Below, in pieces: positions 1 to 8,481 of a DNA stretch of 64,000 nucleotides (position 1 is the stretch's first letter; each line of letters starts with the position of its first letter). The notes under the pieces were generated by a model. That model was given only the letters and a program-made list of their open reading frames with translations. It did not search any database and was not told the origin of the DNA. Both the position numbers and the translations under genes were made by a program. The stretch covers positions 59,815-123,814 of the forward strand of contig NZ_JAXCHT010000010.1 in NCBI RefSeq assembly GCF_035984655.1, read 5' to 3'. This stretch comes from Actimicrobium sp035984655 (GTDB lineage Bacteria; Pseudomonadota; Gammaproteobacteria; Burkholderiales; Burkholderiaceae_D).

Positions 1-2
1 CC

Positions 3-551
3 TGGAACATGGGCGAATGGCATGAGTTCGTCCGTTTGCGCCATCTGTCGACGCTGTACCGCATCCAGATGCTGGCGACCTTCTTCCTCACAGTCGTCAT
101 TGACCTGACCACCGCAGTCGAAGTCGGCCTGCTGCTGGCCTGCGTGTTTTTTGTCTATCGCATTTCCAGCCTGACCCACATCGAAGCCATTGATTCGACC
201 AGCCTGAGCCAGCCGCTGCCGGCGGGCGTGGCGGCGTATTCGATTTATGGGTCGCTGTTTTTTGGCGCGGTCGACAAGCTGGAACGGCTGCTGGACGCGA
301 AATCGGGCAGCGACAAGGTGCTGATCCTGGCGCTGCACCAGCTGATCAGCCTCGACAGTACCGGCCTCGATGCGCTCGACGCCCTGCGCCGCACGCTGGA
401 ACGGCACGGTGCGCAATTGCTGCTGTGCGGCCCCAACCGGCAACCGCGCGAACTGATGACGCGCACCGGCTTTCTGACCCGGCTGGGCGAAAACAACTGT
501 CTCGACAACCTGCCGGCTGCGCTCGAACGCGCCAGTATTTTTGCGGTTTGA
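3..551 (+). CDS. SulP-family anion permease, C-terminal part (partial)
   Basis: This is the 3' end of a SulP-type inorganic anion permease, an inner-membrane transporter of sulfate-like or bicarbonate-like ions. The gene starts before the window and the frame is open from base 3. The visible 182 residues begin with the end of the membrane domain, including a hydrophobic stretch at about residues 25-50. They then run into a cytoplasmic STAS domain of roughly 110 residues, with the typical LDSTGLDAL loop near residue 120. The substrate cannot be read from this fragment. The next gene follows on the same strand after about 65 bases. Confidence 0.85.
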   Translation, partial: WNMGEWHEFVRLRHLSTLYRIQMLATFFLTVVIDLTTAVEVGLLLACVFFVYRISSLTHIEAIDSTSLSQPLPAGVAAYSIYGSLFFGAVDKLERLLDAKSGSDKVLILALHQLISLDSTGLDALDALRRTLERHGAQLLLCGPNRQPRELMTRTGFLTRLGENNCLDNLPAALERASIFAV

Positions 552-617
552 TGGGGTGGACAAGGTAAAATGCGCTCTGATTTGACCCCTTCGCATATCC
601 AAACCGACGAGCGCCCC

Positions 618-827
618 ATGAAATTCAGCAAGCAATTCCAGCGCTACGAGTCCGAGATCACGCTGTTCATCAAAGACCTGAAGAAGAAAAACCCCGAGCT
701 TGAAGAGCAACAGCGCGCCGGTCGCGCACTGCTGTGGGACAAGGCACCGCGTGACCTGGATAGCCAGGAGCGCACGCTCGACGCGACCGTCGCGCAACAA
801 CCTTACGTGTACCAGAACAAGCTCTAA
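618..827 (+). CDS. DUF3460 family protein
   Basis: A 69-residue charged soluble protein recognised as the small DUF3460 family of betaproteobacteria. Typical features are the central EEQQRAGRALLWDK segment and the QQPYVYQNKL tail. Its function is unknown. An upstream ATG at 570 would add 16 residues that do not resemble the family, so the start at 618 is preferred. The stop is two bases before the ATG of scpA, so the two are probably co-transcribed. This DUF3460-scpA-panC order is common in Burkholderiales (known from memory, not searched). Confidence 0.8.
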   Translation: MKFSKQFQRYESEITLFIKDLKKKNPELEEQQRAGRALLWDKAPRDLDSQERTLDATVAQQPYVYQNKL

Positions 828-829
828 CC

Positions 830-1687
830 ATGGCGGCAGTGCAGGCTTCGGATACGCTGCAGGGCGCCCGCGACGGGTTGTCCGATGCGACGCCGACGGT
901 GGTGGACGGCGTCGGTTTTGCGCGGCTGTATGGCGAGCCGCTGTTCAAGCTGCCCAACGACCTGTATATCCCGCCCGATGCGCTGGAGGTCTTCCTCGAA
1001 GCGTTCGAAGGGCCGCTGGATCTGCTGCTGTACCTGATTCGCAAGCAAAACTTCAACATCCTCGATATCCCGATGGCGCAAGTCACGCGCCAGTATCTCG
1101 ACTATGTCGAACAGATCCGCGTACATAACCTGGAGCTGGCCGCCGAATATCTGCTGATGGCGGCGATGCTCATCGAAATCAAGTCGCGCATGCTGCTGCC
1201 AGTGCGCCGCGCCGATACCGGCGAGGAAGCTGGCGACCCGCGCGCCGAGCTGGTGCGCAGGCTGCTCGAATACGAACAAATGAAGCTGGCAGCCTGGCAG
1301 CTTGACGCGGTGCCGCAGCTCGGCCGCGATTATGTGCGCACGCAGATTTTCATCGAGCAGAGCGTGGTGCCGCGCTGGCCTGAAGTCAACGCCAACGATT
1401 TGCAGGCGGCCTGGGCCGATGTGATCAAGCGCGCCAAATTGACCGAACACCATCGCATCAGCCGCGAAGAACTGTCGGTGCGCGAGCACATGACCGCCAT
1501 CCTGCGCCGCCTGCAACATGCCCGTTTCGTCGAGTTCGCCGACCTGTTCGATCCGGCCCGCGGCGTGCCGGTCCTGGTGGTCAATTTCGTCGCCTTGCTC
1601 GAACTGGCCAAGGAGACCCTGATCGAGATCACCCAGGCCGAGCCCTTCGCGCCGATCTACGTCCGGCTGGCCTATTCGCCACACTGA
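830..1687 (+). CDS. scpA: Segregation and condensation protein A
   Basis: ScpA is the kleisin subunit of the bacterial Smc-ScpA-ScpB condensin, which compacts and segregates the chromosome. The 285-residue protein carries the family hallmark FEGPLDLLLYLIRKQN at about residues 63-78. It is followed by the helical LAAEYLLMAAMLIEIKSRMLLP region, which binds the Smc neck. The C-terminal winged-helix part ends near AYSPH. The first 50 residues are more variable. It sits between DUF3460 (2-base gap) and panC (23-base gap). No scpB is seen in the window. Confidence 0.93.
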   Translation: MAAVQASDTLQGARDGLSDATPTVVDGVGFARLYGEPLFKLPNDLYIPPDALEVFLEAFEGPLDLLLYLIRKQNFNILDIPMAQVTRQYLDYVEQIRVHNLELAAEYLLMAAMLIEIKSRMLLPVRRADTGEEAGDPRAELVRRLLEYEQMKLAAWQLDAVPQLGRDYVRTQIFIEQSVVPRWPEVNANDLQAAWADVIKRAKLTEHHRISREELSVREHMTAILRRLQHARFVEFADLFDPARGVPVLVVNFVALLELAKETLIEITQAEPFAPIYVRLAYSPH

Positions 1688-1710
1688 ATCCCTTCCTTGC
1701 AAAGTCCCTC

Positions 1711-2550
1711 ATGAAAATCATTTCCTCGATCGACGATCTGCGCGACCAGTTGCGCGGACAGCTACGCACCGCCTTTGTCCCCACCATGGGAAACCTGCAC
1801 GATGGCCACCTGTCGCTGATGCGGCTGGCGAAAAAACACGGCGACCCGATCGTGGCCTCGATCTTCGTCAACCGCCTGCAATTCGGTCCGAACGAAGACT
1901 TCGACAAATATCCCCGCACCTTTGCCGCCGATGTCGAGAAGCTGGAAAAGGAAGGCGTGTATGTGCTGTTTGCGCCAACCGAAAAGGATTTGTACCCGGA
2001 GCAGCAGGAGTTTCGCGTGCAGCCACCGGAAAATCTCGGCAATACGCTGGAGGGCGAATTCCGTCCGGGATTCTTTACCGGCGTGACCACCGTCGTGCTC
2101 AAGCTGTTCTCGTGCGTGCAACCGAGCGTGTCGGTGTTTGGCAAGAAGGATTATCAGCAGCTGATGATCGTGCGGAACATGTGCCGCCAGTTCGCGCTGC
2201 CGACCGAGATCATCGCTGCCGAGACGTTCCGGGCCGACGATGGCTTGGCGCTGTCGTCGCGCAACATGTACCTGTCGCCGCAAGAACGCGCCGAAGCGCC
2301 GCGGCTGGCGCAGGTGCTCAATGCGGTGGCGGCGGAAGTGCGCGCCGGTCATCTGGACGTGTCGATGCTCGAACAGAAGGCGATGACCGAGCTGGCGGCG
2401 CATGGCTGGCAGCCCGACTACATCTCGATCCGCCGCCGTGCCGACCTGCAGCCGCCGAGTGCCGGCGACCTGCACCGCGGCGAGCTGCTGGTGGTATTGG
2501 CCGCGGCCAGGCTGGGTGTCACACGCCTGATCGACAATCTCGAAATTTGA
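1711..2550 (+). CDS. panC: Pantothenate synthetase (pantoate--beta-alanine ligase)
   Basis: PanC joins pantoate and beta-alanine with ATP to make pantothenate, the precursor of coenzyme A, in the cytoplasm. The 279-residue length is normal. Visible motifs are the ATP-binding PTMGNLHDGHLSLM at about residues 25-38, FVNRLQFGPNEDF, the FFTGVTTVVLKLF pantoate site, FGKKDYQQL and SSRNMYLS. These leave no reasonable doubt. The stop lies two bases before the next gene (btuF-like), so both may share a transcript although their pathways differ. panB and panD are not in the window. Confidence 0.96.
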   Translation: MKIISSIDDLRDQLRGQLRTAFVPTMGNLHDGHLSLMRLAKKHGDPIVASIFVNRLQFGPNEDFDKYPRTFAADVEKLEKEGVYVLFAPTEKDLYPEQQEFRVQPPENLGNTLEGEFRPGFFTGVTTVVLKLFSCVQPSVSVFGKKDYQQLMIVRNMCRQFALPTEIIAAETFRADDGLALSSRNMYLSPQERAEAPRLAQVLNAVAAEVRAGHLDVSMLEQKAMTELAAHGWQPDYISIRRRADLQPPSAGDLHRGELLVVLAAARLGVTRLIDNLEI

Positions 2551-2552
2551 TC

Positions 2553-3446
2553 ATGCTGCGACATCTGGCCGTGCTGGGTTGCTGGTTCGTGAGCTGCGCA
2601 GCTGGCGCCGCTCCGGTCACGGTGCTGGACGATGCCAGCCGCCCCGTCACACTGGCAGCGCCCGCCAAGCGCATCATCAGCCTGGCGCCGCATGCAACCG
2701 AATTGCTGTTTGCCGCCGGCGCCGGGCCGAAGATTGTCGGCGTCAGTGCCTACAGCAATTTCCCCGCCGCGGCCGCCAACATCGCTTCAGTTGGCGGCGC
2801 TGGCGCGGTCGATATCGAACGCATCGTGACACTCAAGCCAGACCTTGTGGTGGCCTGGGGCAGCGGCAATTCAGCGCTGCAGCTTGGCCGCCTGCGTGCC
2901 CTGCATATTCCGGTGTTCGAAAGCGAACCCGGCAGCTATGAAGCGATTGCCTCCTCGCTGGAACGGCTCGGCCAACTGGCCGGGACCGCGGCGATTGGCG
3001 ATGCCGCTGCGGCGGCCTTCCGGCAGCGCCTGCAAGCCCTCACCGCAAGCTATACACATCGGCCGACGGTGCGCGTGTTTTATCAGATCTGGGGCGCGCC
3101 GCTGATGACACTCAACCGCAGTCACATCATCTCCAGCGCGGTGCGGCTGTGCGGCGGTGAAAACATTTTCGCGCGCCTGCCGCAGATCGCCCCGGTGGTC
3201 AGCGCCGAGGCCGTGTTGCAGGAAAATCCCGAAGTCATTGTGACCGGCGGCGGCGACAATGATGCTGCTGCGCTCAACGCATGGCGGCGCTTTCCGGGCC
3301 TGCTGGCGGTGCAGCGCAACAACCTGTTTGTCATCAATGGCGACTGGCTCGCACGCGCCGGGCCGCGCATTCTGGACGGCACCGAGCAGCTGTGTCGGGA
3401 CCTTGACGGCGCGCGTGAAAAACGTCCCCCAACAACACCGTCTTAA
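2553..3446 (+). CDS. btuF: Periplasmic cobalamin-type substrate-binding protein (BtuF-like)
   Basis: A 297-residue periplasmic binding protein of the B12/iron-siderophore ABC transporter class. It starts with a Sec signal peptide (hydrophobic residues about 3-20, ending SCAAGA). A fold with KRIISLAPHATELLFAAGAG, then AYSNFP and LKPDLVVAW, follows; all are typical of BtuF. The Rossmann lobes are joined by the helix typical of class III binding proteins. It probably feeds the BtuCD transporter encoded at 6760-8480, which has no binding protein of its own. A siderophore ligand cannot be excluded. The ATG at 2553 gives the signal peptide; the frame is open further upstream inside panC, but that part is a shadow. 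Confidence 0.82.
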   Translation: MLRHLAVLGCWFVSCAAGAAPVTVLDDASRPVTLAAPAKRIISLAPHATELLFAAGAGPKIVGVSAYSNFPAAAANIASVGGAGAVDIERIVTLKPDLVVAWGSGNSALQLGRLRALHIPVFESEPGSYEAIASSLERLGQLAGTAAIGDAAAAAFRQRLQALTASYTHRPTVRVFYQIWGAPLMTLNRSHIISSAVRLCGGENIFARLPQIAPVVSAEAVLQENPEVIVTGGGDNDAAALNAWRRFPGLLAVQRNNLFVINGDWLARAGPRILDGTEQLCRDLDGAREKRPPTTPS

Positions 3447-3457
3447 GGACACCACCG

Positions 3458-4207
3458 ATGCTGATCCTGCTTTTTTTGTTGCTGGTGCTGGTCAGTCTGG
3501 CTGCGTGGATCTGGCTGACCGAACGCATCTGGCGCATCAGCCCGGTCGGTGCCGGCGCATCGTTCATTTTTGCCATTCCCGCGCTGTATTTTTGCTACGC
3601 ACACTGGAACGATCCGAAAGCGGGCCTGCGACTGCCTGCCATCGTCAACATCGTACTGACCGTGCTGGTGATGCTGGTCGGCGTCAAGGTGGGCAGTGCC
3701 GAGCTGGATCGGTTCATGTACGGCGACGACATCGCCCGGCAAAAGAACCCGCAACTGCGCACCAGCCAGCCCGATGGTGAGATGACGGCGTGGTGTCGCA
3801 CCAAACACCAGGCGGCCTACGATCATGAATTGGGGACCTGCGTTGAGCGCGGCAAGGACGATGCCGAAACACAGCAATCGCGCCAGACCACGCTCGACAA
3901 CCTGACGGCATGGTTCAAGCAGAATGGGCTCGACGGCGAGTTCGATCAGACCCCGACCAAGGCCGCTGATGCATTGCTGGCCGGGCGCGAGATTTCCGGT
4001 GTTGCGGCGTTCAATCTGTATCCGTTGTCGATGGAACAGAAACCGGTGTCGCTGCTGATCTGCGTATCTCCCGCCGCTTGCATCGATCACCAGCGCAGCG
4101 CCGCCGGGGCGATGCTGCGCAACGCCAATTTGCTGCTTGTCACGCAAGCCGACGATGCACGCACGCGCCAGTTGCAGGCGGTCTTCGCGCGCTACCGTCC
4201 TGGCTGA
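3458..4207 (+). CDS. Membrane protein of unknown function
   Basis: I do not recognise this 249-residue protein. It has three hydrophobic segments in the first 90 residues (about 1-20, 28-48 and 65-85), followed by a hydrophilic domain of about 160 residues. That domain contains a few cysteines (CRTKHQ, GTCVERG, ICVSPAAC) and probably lies on one side of the membrane. It starts 11 bases after the btuF-like gene on the same strand. The gene behind it is convergent. No enzymatic motif is visible. Confidence 0.7.
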   Translation: MLILLFLLLVLVSLAAWIWLTERIWRISPVGAGASFIFAIPALYFCYAHWNDPKAGLRLPAIVNIVLTVLVMLVGVKVGSAELDRFMYGDDIARQKNPQLRTSQPDGEMTAWCRTKHQAAYDHELGTCVERGKDDAETQQSRQTTLDNLTAWFKQNGLDGEFDQTPTKAADALLAGREISGVAAFNLYPLSMEQKPVSLLICVSPAACIDHQRSAAGAMLRNANLLLVTQADDARTRQLQAVFARYRPG

Positions 4208-4252
4208 ATGGCAAGCGACCGGGTGAAGCGATCCGGGCCGCGTCAACGATGC

Positions 4253-4750
4253 TTACGGTTCGCCGTCCCAATAGTCGAGCCCGGCGCCGCGCCGGTGTAA
4301 CTGGTCGAAGGTGCGCTCTCCGGACGGACCGGCCGACGCCAGAAACTTGTCGGAATCGGGATACTCGCAAATTTCCGGCTGCTCGCGCGTACCGATCGAC
4401 AGATATTTCAGCGGCGCGTCGGAGGTGTTGATGATCTGGTGCGGATACTGCGGGCCGGGCGGGATGAAGATCACGTCACCGCTGCGCAACGGCAGCATTT
4501 CGCCGGCCACACGCAGCGTGCCGCAGCCTTCCAGAATGACGAACATTTCTTCTTGCGCGTGATGGAAATGGTAGGGACAGGTTATTTTTCCCGGCGCAAC
4601 GACATCGACGCTGGCGCTGAGTTTTTCAGCGGCCGTGCCGGGCGCCAGGCGCGTTCCGACCGAGTCATACAAAGGCGGCCGCACAAAGTGCTGCTGTTCG
4701 GGCTGATCGACGTTGCGAATGAGCCGCTGCGCCAATTCTGCGGCGGTCAT
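4253..4750 (-). CDS. Cupin-domain protein
   Basis: A 165-residue single-domain cupin. The two cupin motifs are visible. The first is PYHFHHAQEEMFVILEG, with His-x-His and Glu as likely metal ligands, and the second is PPGPQYPHQIIN with the distal His. The enzyme or sensor role is not readable from sequence. The ATG at 4750 overlaps the TGA of the upstream ParA gene (ATGA), so the two proteins are translationally coupled. A longer reading frame back to 4822 overlaps parA and is not needed. The residues before the cupin core (TAAELAQRLIRN) are soluble. Confidence 0.82.
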   Translation of the reverse strand: MTAAELAQRLIRNVDQPEQQHFVRPPLYDSVGTRLAPGTAAEKLSASVDVVAPGKITCPYHFHHAQEEMFVILEGCGTLRVAGEMLPLRSGDVIFIPPGPQYPHQIINTSDAPLKYLSIGTREQPEICEYPDSDKFLASAGPSGERTFDQLHRRGAGLDYWDGEP

Positions 4751-5358
4751 GACTCCACCCACTGCAGAATCGGGTCCCATTGCAGCAGATCGCGTTCGAC
4801 CCTTGAGGGCGCCACATCCCACAACGTAGTGCCATGCGCTGCCAGCTGGACATAGTTCTGCGTGTCACGCAGCGTTCCCAGTACCGGCAGACCCAGGCCG
4901 CTGACGTAATGTGCCAGTTGCTCGGCGGCGCGGGTACGCGCATTGACACGCATGCCGAACACGCCGACCGGCACGCGCGGCTGCTGTGACGCCAGTTTTT
5001 GCAGGAACGCCTGCGTGGCGAGGATATCGAACATGGACGCCTGCAGCGGCACCACCACCTTGTCGGCAATGCGCATGACTTCGTCAAAGCGTCCGCCGTG
5101 AAGGCCGGCCGGGGTGTCGAGCACGATATGGGTGGTGCCCTTGGGTGGCTTGGCCAGCTTGCCGCGCTCGATCTGCCAGGATGAAATCGGTGGCAATCCG
5201 GCCGGACGCAGCGCCAGCCAGGATAGCGACGACTGCTGCGGATCGGCGTCACCCAGCATGACATGGTGACCGCGTGAAGCAAAATAGCCAGCGAGGTTGG
5301 TGGCAAAGGTACTTTTGCCAACGCCGCCTTTGGGATTGGCGACAATGATGACGGGCAT
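4747..5358 (-). CDS. ParA/MinD-family P-loop ATPase (orphan)
   Basis: A 203-residue ParA-type deviant Walker ATPase. The N-terminus carries NPKGGVGKST with the signature lysine. Further on there are DADPQQSSLSW and LDTPAGLHG, the Walker A' and B regions. These proteins position plasmids, chromosomes or large complexes by ATP-driven surface dimerisation. No parB or centromere-like repeat lies beside it, so the cargo is unknown. The start at 5358 is chosen because AAGAAGGGAA lies just upstream; an ATG at 5388 would add ten residues before it. It is translationally coupled to the downstream cupin gene. Confidence 0.85.
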   Translation of the reverse strand: MPVIIVANPKGGVGKSTFATNLAGYFASRGHHVMLGDADPQQSSLSWLALRPAGLPPISSWQIERGKLAKPPKGTTHIVLDTPAGLHGGRFDEVMRIADKVVVPLQASMFDILATQAFLQKLASQQPRVPVGVFGMRVNARTRAAEQLAHYVSGLGLPVLGTLRDTQNYVQLAAHGTTLWDVAPSRVERDLLQWDPILQWVES

Positions 5359-5436
5359 GGGATTCCCTTCTTGTGCGGATTCAGGCACCGGTGGCTTTCA
5401 TGCAAGAATAGCACGACCTTTTTTAGCAATGGAACC

Positions 5437-5859
5437 ATGATGAACACGTTACCGAGCAGCCCCGCCGAATTCAATGCGTTTCAAAAAGGCTCGTTGCCTG
5501 GCTTCCTTGGCGTCGAGATTGATCGCATCGATGCGACCGGGGTGCATGCCCGGCTGGCGATCGAACCGCACCATCACGCGCCCAACGGTTACCTGCATGC
5601 CGCCACCGTGGTGATGCTGGCCGATACCTGCTGCGGCTATGGCTGCATCGCACGCTTACCGGAAGGCGCAAAAGGATTCACTACGATTGAACTGAAGAGT
5701 AATCACCTTGGCACGGCGACCTCGGGCGTGATCAGCTGCGTGGCGACGCCAGCGCATCTCGGCCGCAATACGCACGTGTGGGATGCCACCGTCAGTGGAC
5801 CGGACGGCAAGGTGATTGCCTTGTTCCGGTGTACCCAGATGGTGCTGTGGCCGCGCTGA
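5437..5859 (+). CDS. Hotdog-fold thioesterase, PaaI type
   Basis: A 140-residue hotdog-fold protein of the PaaI / 4-hydroxybenzoyl-CoA thioesterase type, expected to hydrolyse acyl-CoA thioesters in the cytoplasm. The core APNGYLHAATVVMLADTCC corresponds to the family's active-site turn and helix. LKSNHLGTA and the C-terminal GKVIALFRCTQ strand complete the fold. Two ATGs in tandem (5437 and 5440) are possible starts; the frame is open further upstream without family resemblance. It is transcribed divergently from parA, with about 80 bases between the starts. The substrate is unknown. Confidence 0.82.
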   Translation: MMNTLPSSPAEFNAFQKGSLPGFLGVEIDRIDATGVHARLAIEPHHHAPNGYLHAATVVMLADTCCGYGCIARLPEGAKGFTTIELKSNHLGTATSGVISCVATPAHLGRNTHVWDATVSGPDGKVIALFRCTQMVLWPR

Positions 5860-5876
5860 CCGTCGGCGTGACCGGC

Positions 5877-6704
5877 TCAGTCAGCCAGATCCCAGTTTGT
5901 CACCTGCGGCAGTGACTCGAACCCCGGCCGGGCGAAATAGTAGCCCTGCATCAGGCTGATGCCGTTCTGCTTGAACCAGCGTGCTTCGGCGGCAGTTTCA
6001 ACGCCCTCGGCGATGACCTCGATGCCCAGCAGGCGGGTCGTCACCAGAATGCCGGCAACCACCGCCTGCTTGACCGGATTGGCGTCGATGTCGCGCACCA
6101 GCTTGATATCGATCTTGATCAGGGATGGCTGAAAGTCCGTGAGCAGGCCGAGTCCCGCATAGCCTGCGCCAAAGTCATCGATGGCGGTGGCAAAGCCGCG
6201 ATCGCGGTAGTAGCGGAAGATCGCCAACAACTTTTCCGGCTCGCGCATCTGCTCGCCTTCGGTGACTTCGAAGATGATTTTGTCGAGCGGAAAATTGGCC
6301 GCTTCCGCAGCCGCGATCGTGGTGCGAATACACAGCTCTGGCTGATACACCGCGTTCGGCAGGAAGTTGATGGAAATCCGGGCGGTCATTCCCAGACTCT
6401 GCGCCAGCAGAATGCTCTTGATGCGACAGCCTTGATCAAATTGGTAGCGATTGTCGTCATTCACACGCGCAAGAACTTCTGCCGCGCCTTCGCCATTCGG
6501 GCCGCGTACCAGCGCCTCATAGGCGTAGATGCTGCGTGCGTTGACATCGACGATAGGTTGAAATGCAAACGTGAATTCAAAGTCCAGCGCGGCCTTGCAG
6601 ACAGCGCAACCAGGCTCGGGGTAGGTGCTCGACAACACCTCAATAATTTTCGTATGCACGGAAAGCGCTCTGTTTACTGTGTGGAAGTGAATGCATCCTA
6701 ACAC
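5877..6704 (-). CDS. EAL-domain cyclic-di-GMP phosphodiesterase
   Basis: A 275-residue stand-alone EAL protein predicted to hydrolyse cyclic di-GMP. All catalytic elements appear intact: the YEALVRG version of EAL, INFLPN, the FEVTEGE glutamate, IDDFGAGY, LIKID, IAEGVE and QGYYFARP. There is no membrane segment and no GGDEF. A short N-terminal region of about 40 residues holds a CAVC pair that could bind metal or sense redox. It lies 55 bases after btuD on the same strand, so read-through from the B12 operon is possible but not shown. Confidence 0.9.
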   Translation of the reverse strand: MLGCIHFHTVNRALSVHTKIIEVLSSTYPEPGCAVCKAALDFEFTFAFQPIVDVNARSIYAYEALVRGPNGEGAAEVLARVNDDNRYQFDQGCRIKSILLAQSLGMTARISINFLPNAVYQPELCIRTTIAAAEAANFPLDKIIFEVTEGEQMREPEKLLAIFRYYRDRGFATAIDDFGAGYAGLGLLTDFQPSLIKIDIKLVRDIDANPVKQAVVAGILVTTRLLGIEVIAEGVETAAEARWFKQNGISLMQGYYFARPGFESLPQVTNWDLAD

Positions 6705-6759
6705 TTGTTTTTTCCTGCTCCAAACGAACGCCGCTCGGACAGGGGCAAAAAAGAAGCCC

Positions 6760-7518
6760 TTAGCCGGCTACGAAGCTGCGCAGGCCGTCGCCTTGCAGCA
6801 TCCTGAAGGCACAGCCAAATGCCGCCTGCAGTACAGCCGGTGTCAGGATGGCGTCAACCGGGCCGCTCCAGCTGCGCTGCTCTGACAACACCAGTGCATG
6901 GGTAGCGAAACGCGCGGCGAGATTGATGTCATGGCAGCTCATGACCACCGCATGGTCAGATGCCAGCACGCGAATCTGGCGCAGCATGGTCAGCTGGTGC
7001 GCCACATCCTGATGCGCGGCAGGTTCATCGAGCAACAGAATATCGGGCGCCTGCGCCAGCAACGCCGCCAGCGCGACACGCTGGCGCTCGCCGCCGGACA
7101 GGTGCAGCACATCGCTGTCGGCACGCGCATCGAGGTCAACGCTGGCCAGCGCCGCCCGTGCCGCTGCAATGTCGGCGTCGCTGTCCCAGCCGCGGCCAAC
7201 GCGGTACGGCGTGCGCCCGATCAACACTGTCTGCAGCACCGAAATGGAAAAGGCATCGACCTGTTGCTGCGGCATCAGTCCGCGCCGGCGTGCCAGTGCC
7301 GCTGGCGTGATCGCGGCTAGTGCCGCGCCATCGATCGAGACGGTACCCGCCGCGGGAGGTAACAGCCCCGCCAGCGTGCGCATGAGCGTGGTTTTGCCGA
7401 CGCCATTGCGACCCAGCACGCACCAGAATTCGCCGCTGCGAATTTCCCAGTCCAAGGCGGCAATCAAGGTGCGCTGGCCAACCGCAATGCGCAACTTGTC
7501 GGTGCGAAGTAGCGTCAT
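6760..7518 (-). CDS. btuD: Vitamin B12 ABC transporter ATPase
   Basis: A 252-residue ABC ATPase of the B12/siderophore importer class that powers BtuC. Visible motifs are Walker A GRNGVGKTT, the signature LSGGERQR, Walker B ILLLDEP and the H-loop region SCHDINLA. The start at 7518 overlaps the btuC stop (ATGA), giving translational coupling; an ATG eight codons earlier lies inside btuC. It is last in the btuB-btuC-btuD order, under the cobalamin riboswitch. A haem or siderophore role is less likely given that riboswitch. Confidence 0.9.
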   Translation of the reverse strand: MTLLRTDKLRIAVGQRTLIAALDWEIRSGEFWCVLGRNGVGKTTLMRTLAGLLPPAAGTVSIDGAALAAITPAALARRRGLMPQQQVDAFSISVLQTVLIGRTPYRVGRGWDSDADIAAARAALASVDLDARADSDVLHLSGGERQRVALAALLAQAPDILLLDEPAAHQDVAHQLTMLRQIRVLASDHAVVMSCHDINLAARFATHALVLSEQRSWSGPVDAILTPAVLQAAFGCAFRMLQGDGLRSFVAG

Positions 7519-8480
7519 GTGCGGCCCCGTCCGAGCAACCACAGAAACACCGGCACACCGATCAGCGCGGTGATGACGCCGACCGGCAGCTGCACCGGCG
7601 CCACCACGGTGCGCGCCAACAGATCCGCCAGCGTCAAGGCAATCCCGCCACCCAACGCACAGGCCGGCAGCAGCAGTCGCTGATCATTGCCAAACAGCAG
7701 CCGCAGCGCGTGCGGCACCACCAACCCGACAAATCCAATGGTCCCGGCCACCGCGACCGCCGTGGCGGTGGCGATCGATGCCACCACCAGCGTGGCGATG
7801 CGCAAGCGCACCACCGGCACACCGAGCAACTGCGCTGCGGCGTCGCCGTGCGCCAGCACATTCAGGCGCGCGGCGTTAGCGCCGGCCCACCACACTGCCA
7901 GCACCAGCACGACACAGGCCGGGCCATACAGCAGGGTATTGTCGAGATCACCCATCAACCAGAAAATCATGCCGCGCAAGCTGGCGTCGGGCGCGATGCT
8001 GAGCATGAGCGTCATGCAGGCGCCAAACCCGGCGGCGATCATCACGCCTGTCAGGATCAAACGCACTCCCGAGTCGGCCGAATGCACTTGCAACATGCTG
8101 CCACGGGCCAGCCCGAACAGCAGCACAGTTGCCAGCAAGGCGCCCAGTCCGGCGCCAAGATGGGTCGACCAGGCCGCCAGCGCCACCGGCGCCAGCAGCA
8201 TGGCGACCATTGCGCCGGTGGCGGCCCCGCCCGAGACGCCGAGCACATACGGATCAGCCAATGGATTGCGCAACAGCACCTGCATCAGCGCACCGGCCAA
8301 GGCCAGCAAGCCACCCACCGCAAACGCCGACAGCGCACGCGGCAGCCGCAGCGCCCACAACAGATCCGCGCTGCCGCTGAAACAGCCGCTGCTGCCACAG
8401 GCGATCGCGGCGGCCAGCGCCAGCACGCCGAGCGCAGTCAGCACCAGCCATACCAATACCGCGCGGCGTGCAACGGTCAT
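7515..8480 (-). CDS. btuC: Vitamin B12 ABC transporter permease
   Basis: A 321-residue FecCD-type inner-membrane permease with about nine or ten hydrophobic helices. Family landmarks are RLPRALSAFAVGGLLALAGA near residue 45, RNPLADPYVLGVSGGA, and GTIGFVGLVVPH toward the C-terminus; the last region contacts the ATPase. The ATG at 8480 follows the btuB stop by one base. A longer frame to 8618 runs through btuB and lacks resemblance to the family. It forms the channel for cobalamin delivered by the btuF-like protein. Confidence 0.91.
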   Translation of the reverse strand: MTVARRAVLVWLVLTALGVLALAAAIACGSSGCFSGSADLLWALRLPRALSAFAVGGLLALAGALMQVLLRNPLADPYVLGVSGGAATGAMVAMLLAPVALAAWSTHLGAGLGALLATVLLFGLARGSMLQVHSADSGVRLILTGVMIAAGFGACMTLMLSIAPDASLRGMIFWLMGDLDNTLLYGPACVVLVLAVWWAGANAARLNVLAHGDAAAQLLGVPVVRLRIATLVVASIATATAVAVAGTIGFVGLVVPHALRLLFGNDQRLLLPACALGGGIALTLADLLARTVVAPVQLPVGVITALIGVPVFLWLLGRGRT

Positions 8481-8481
8481 C

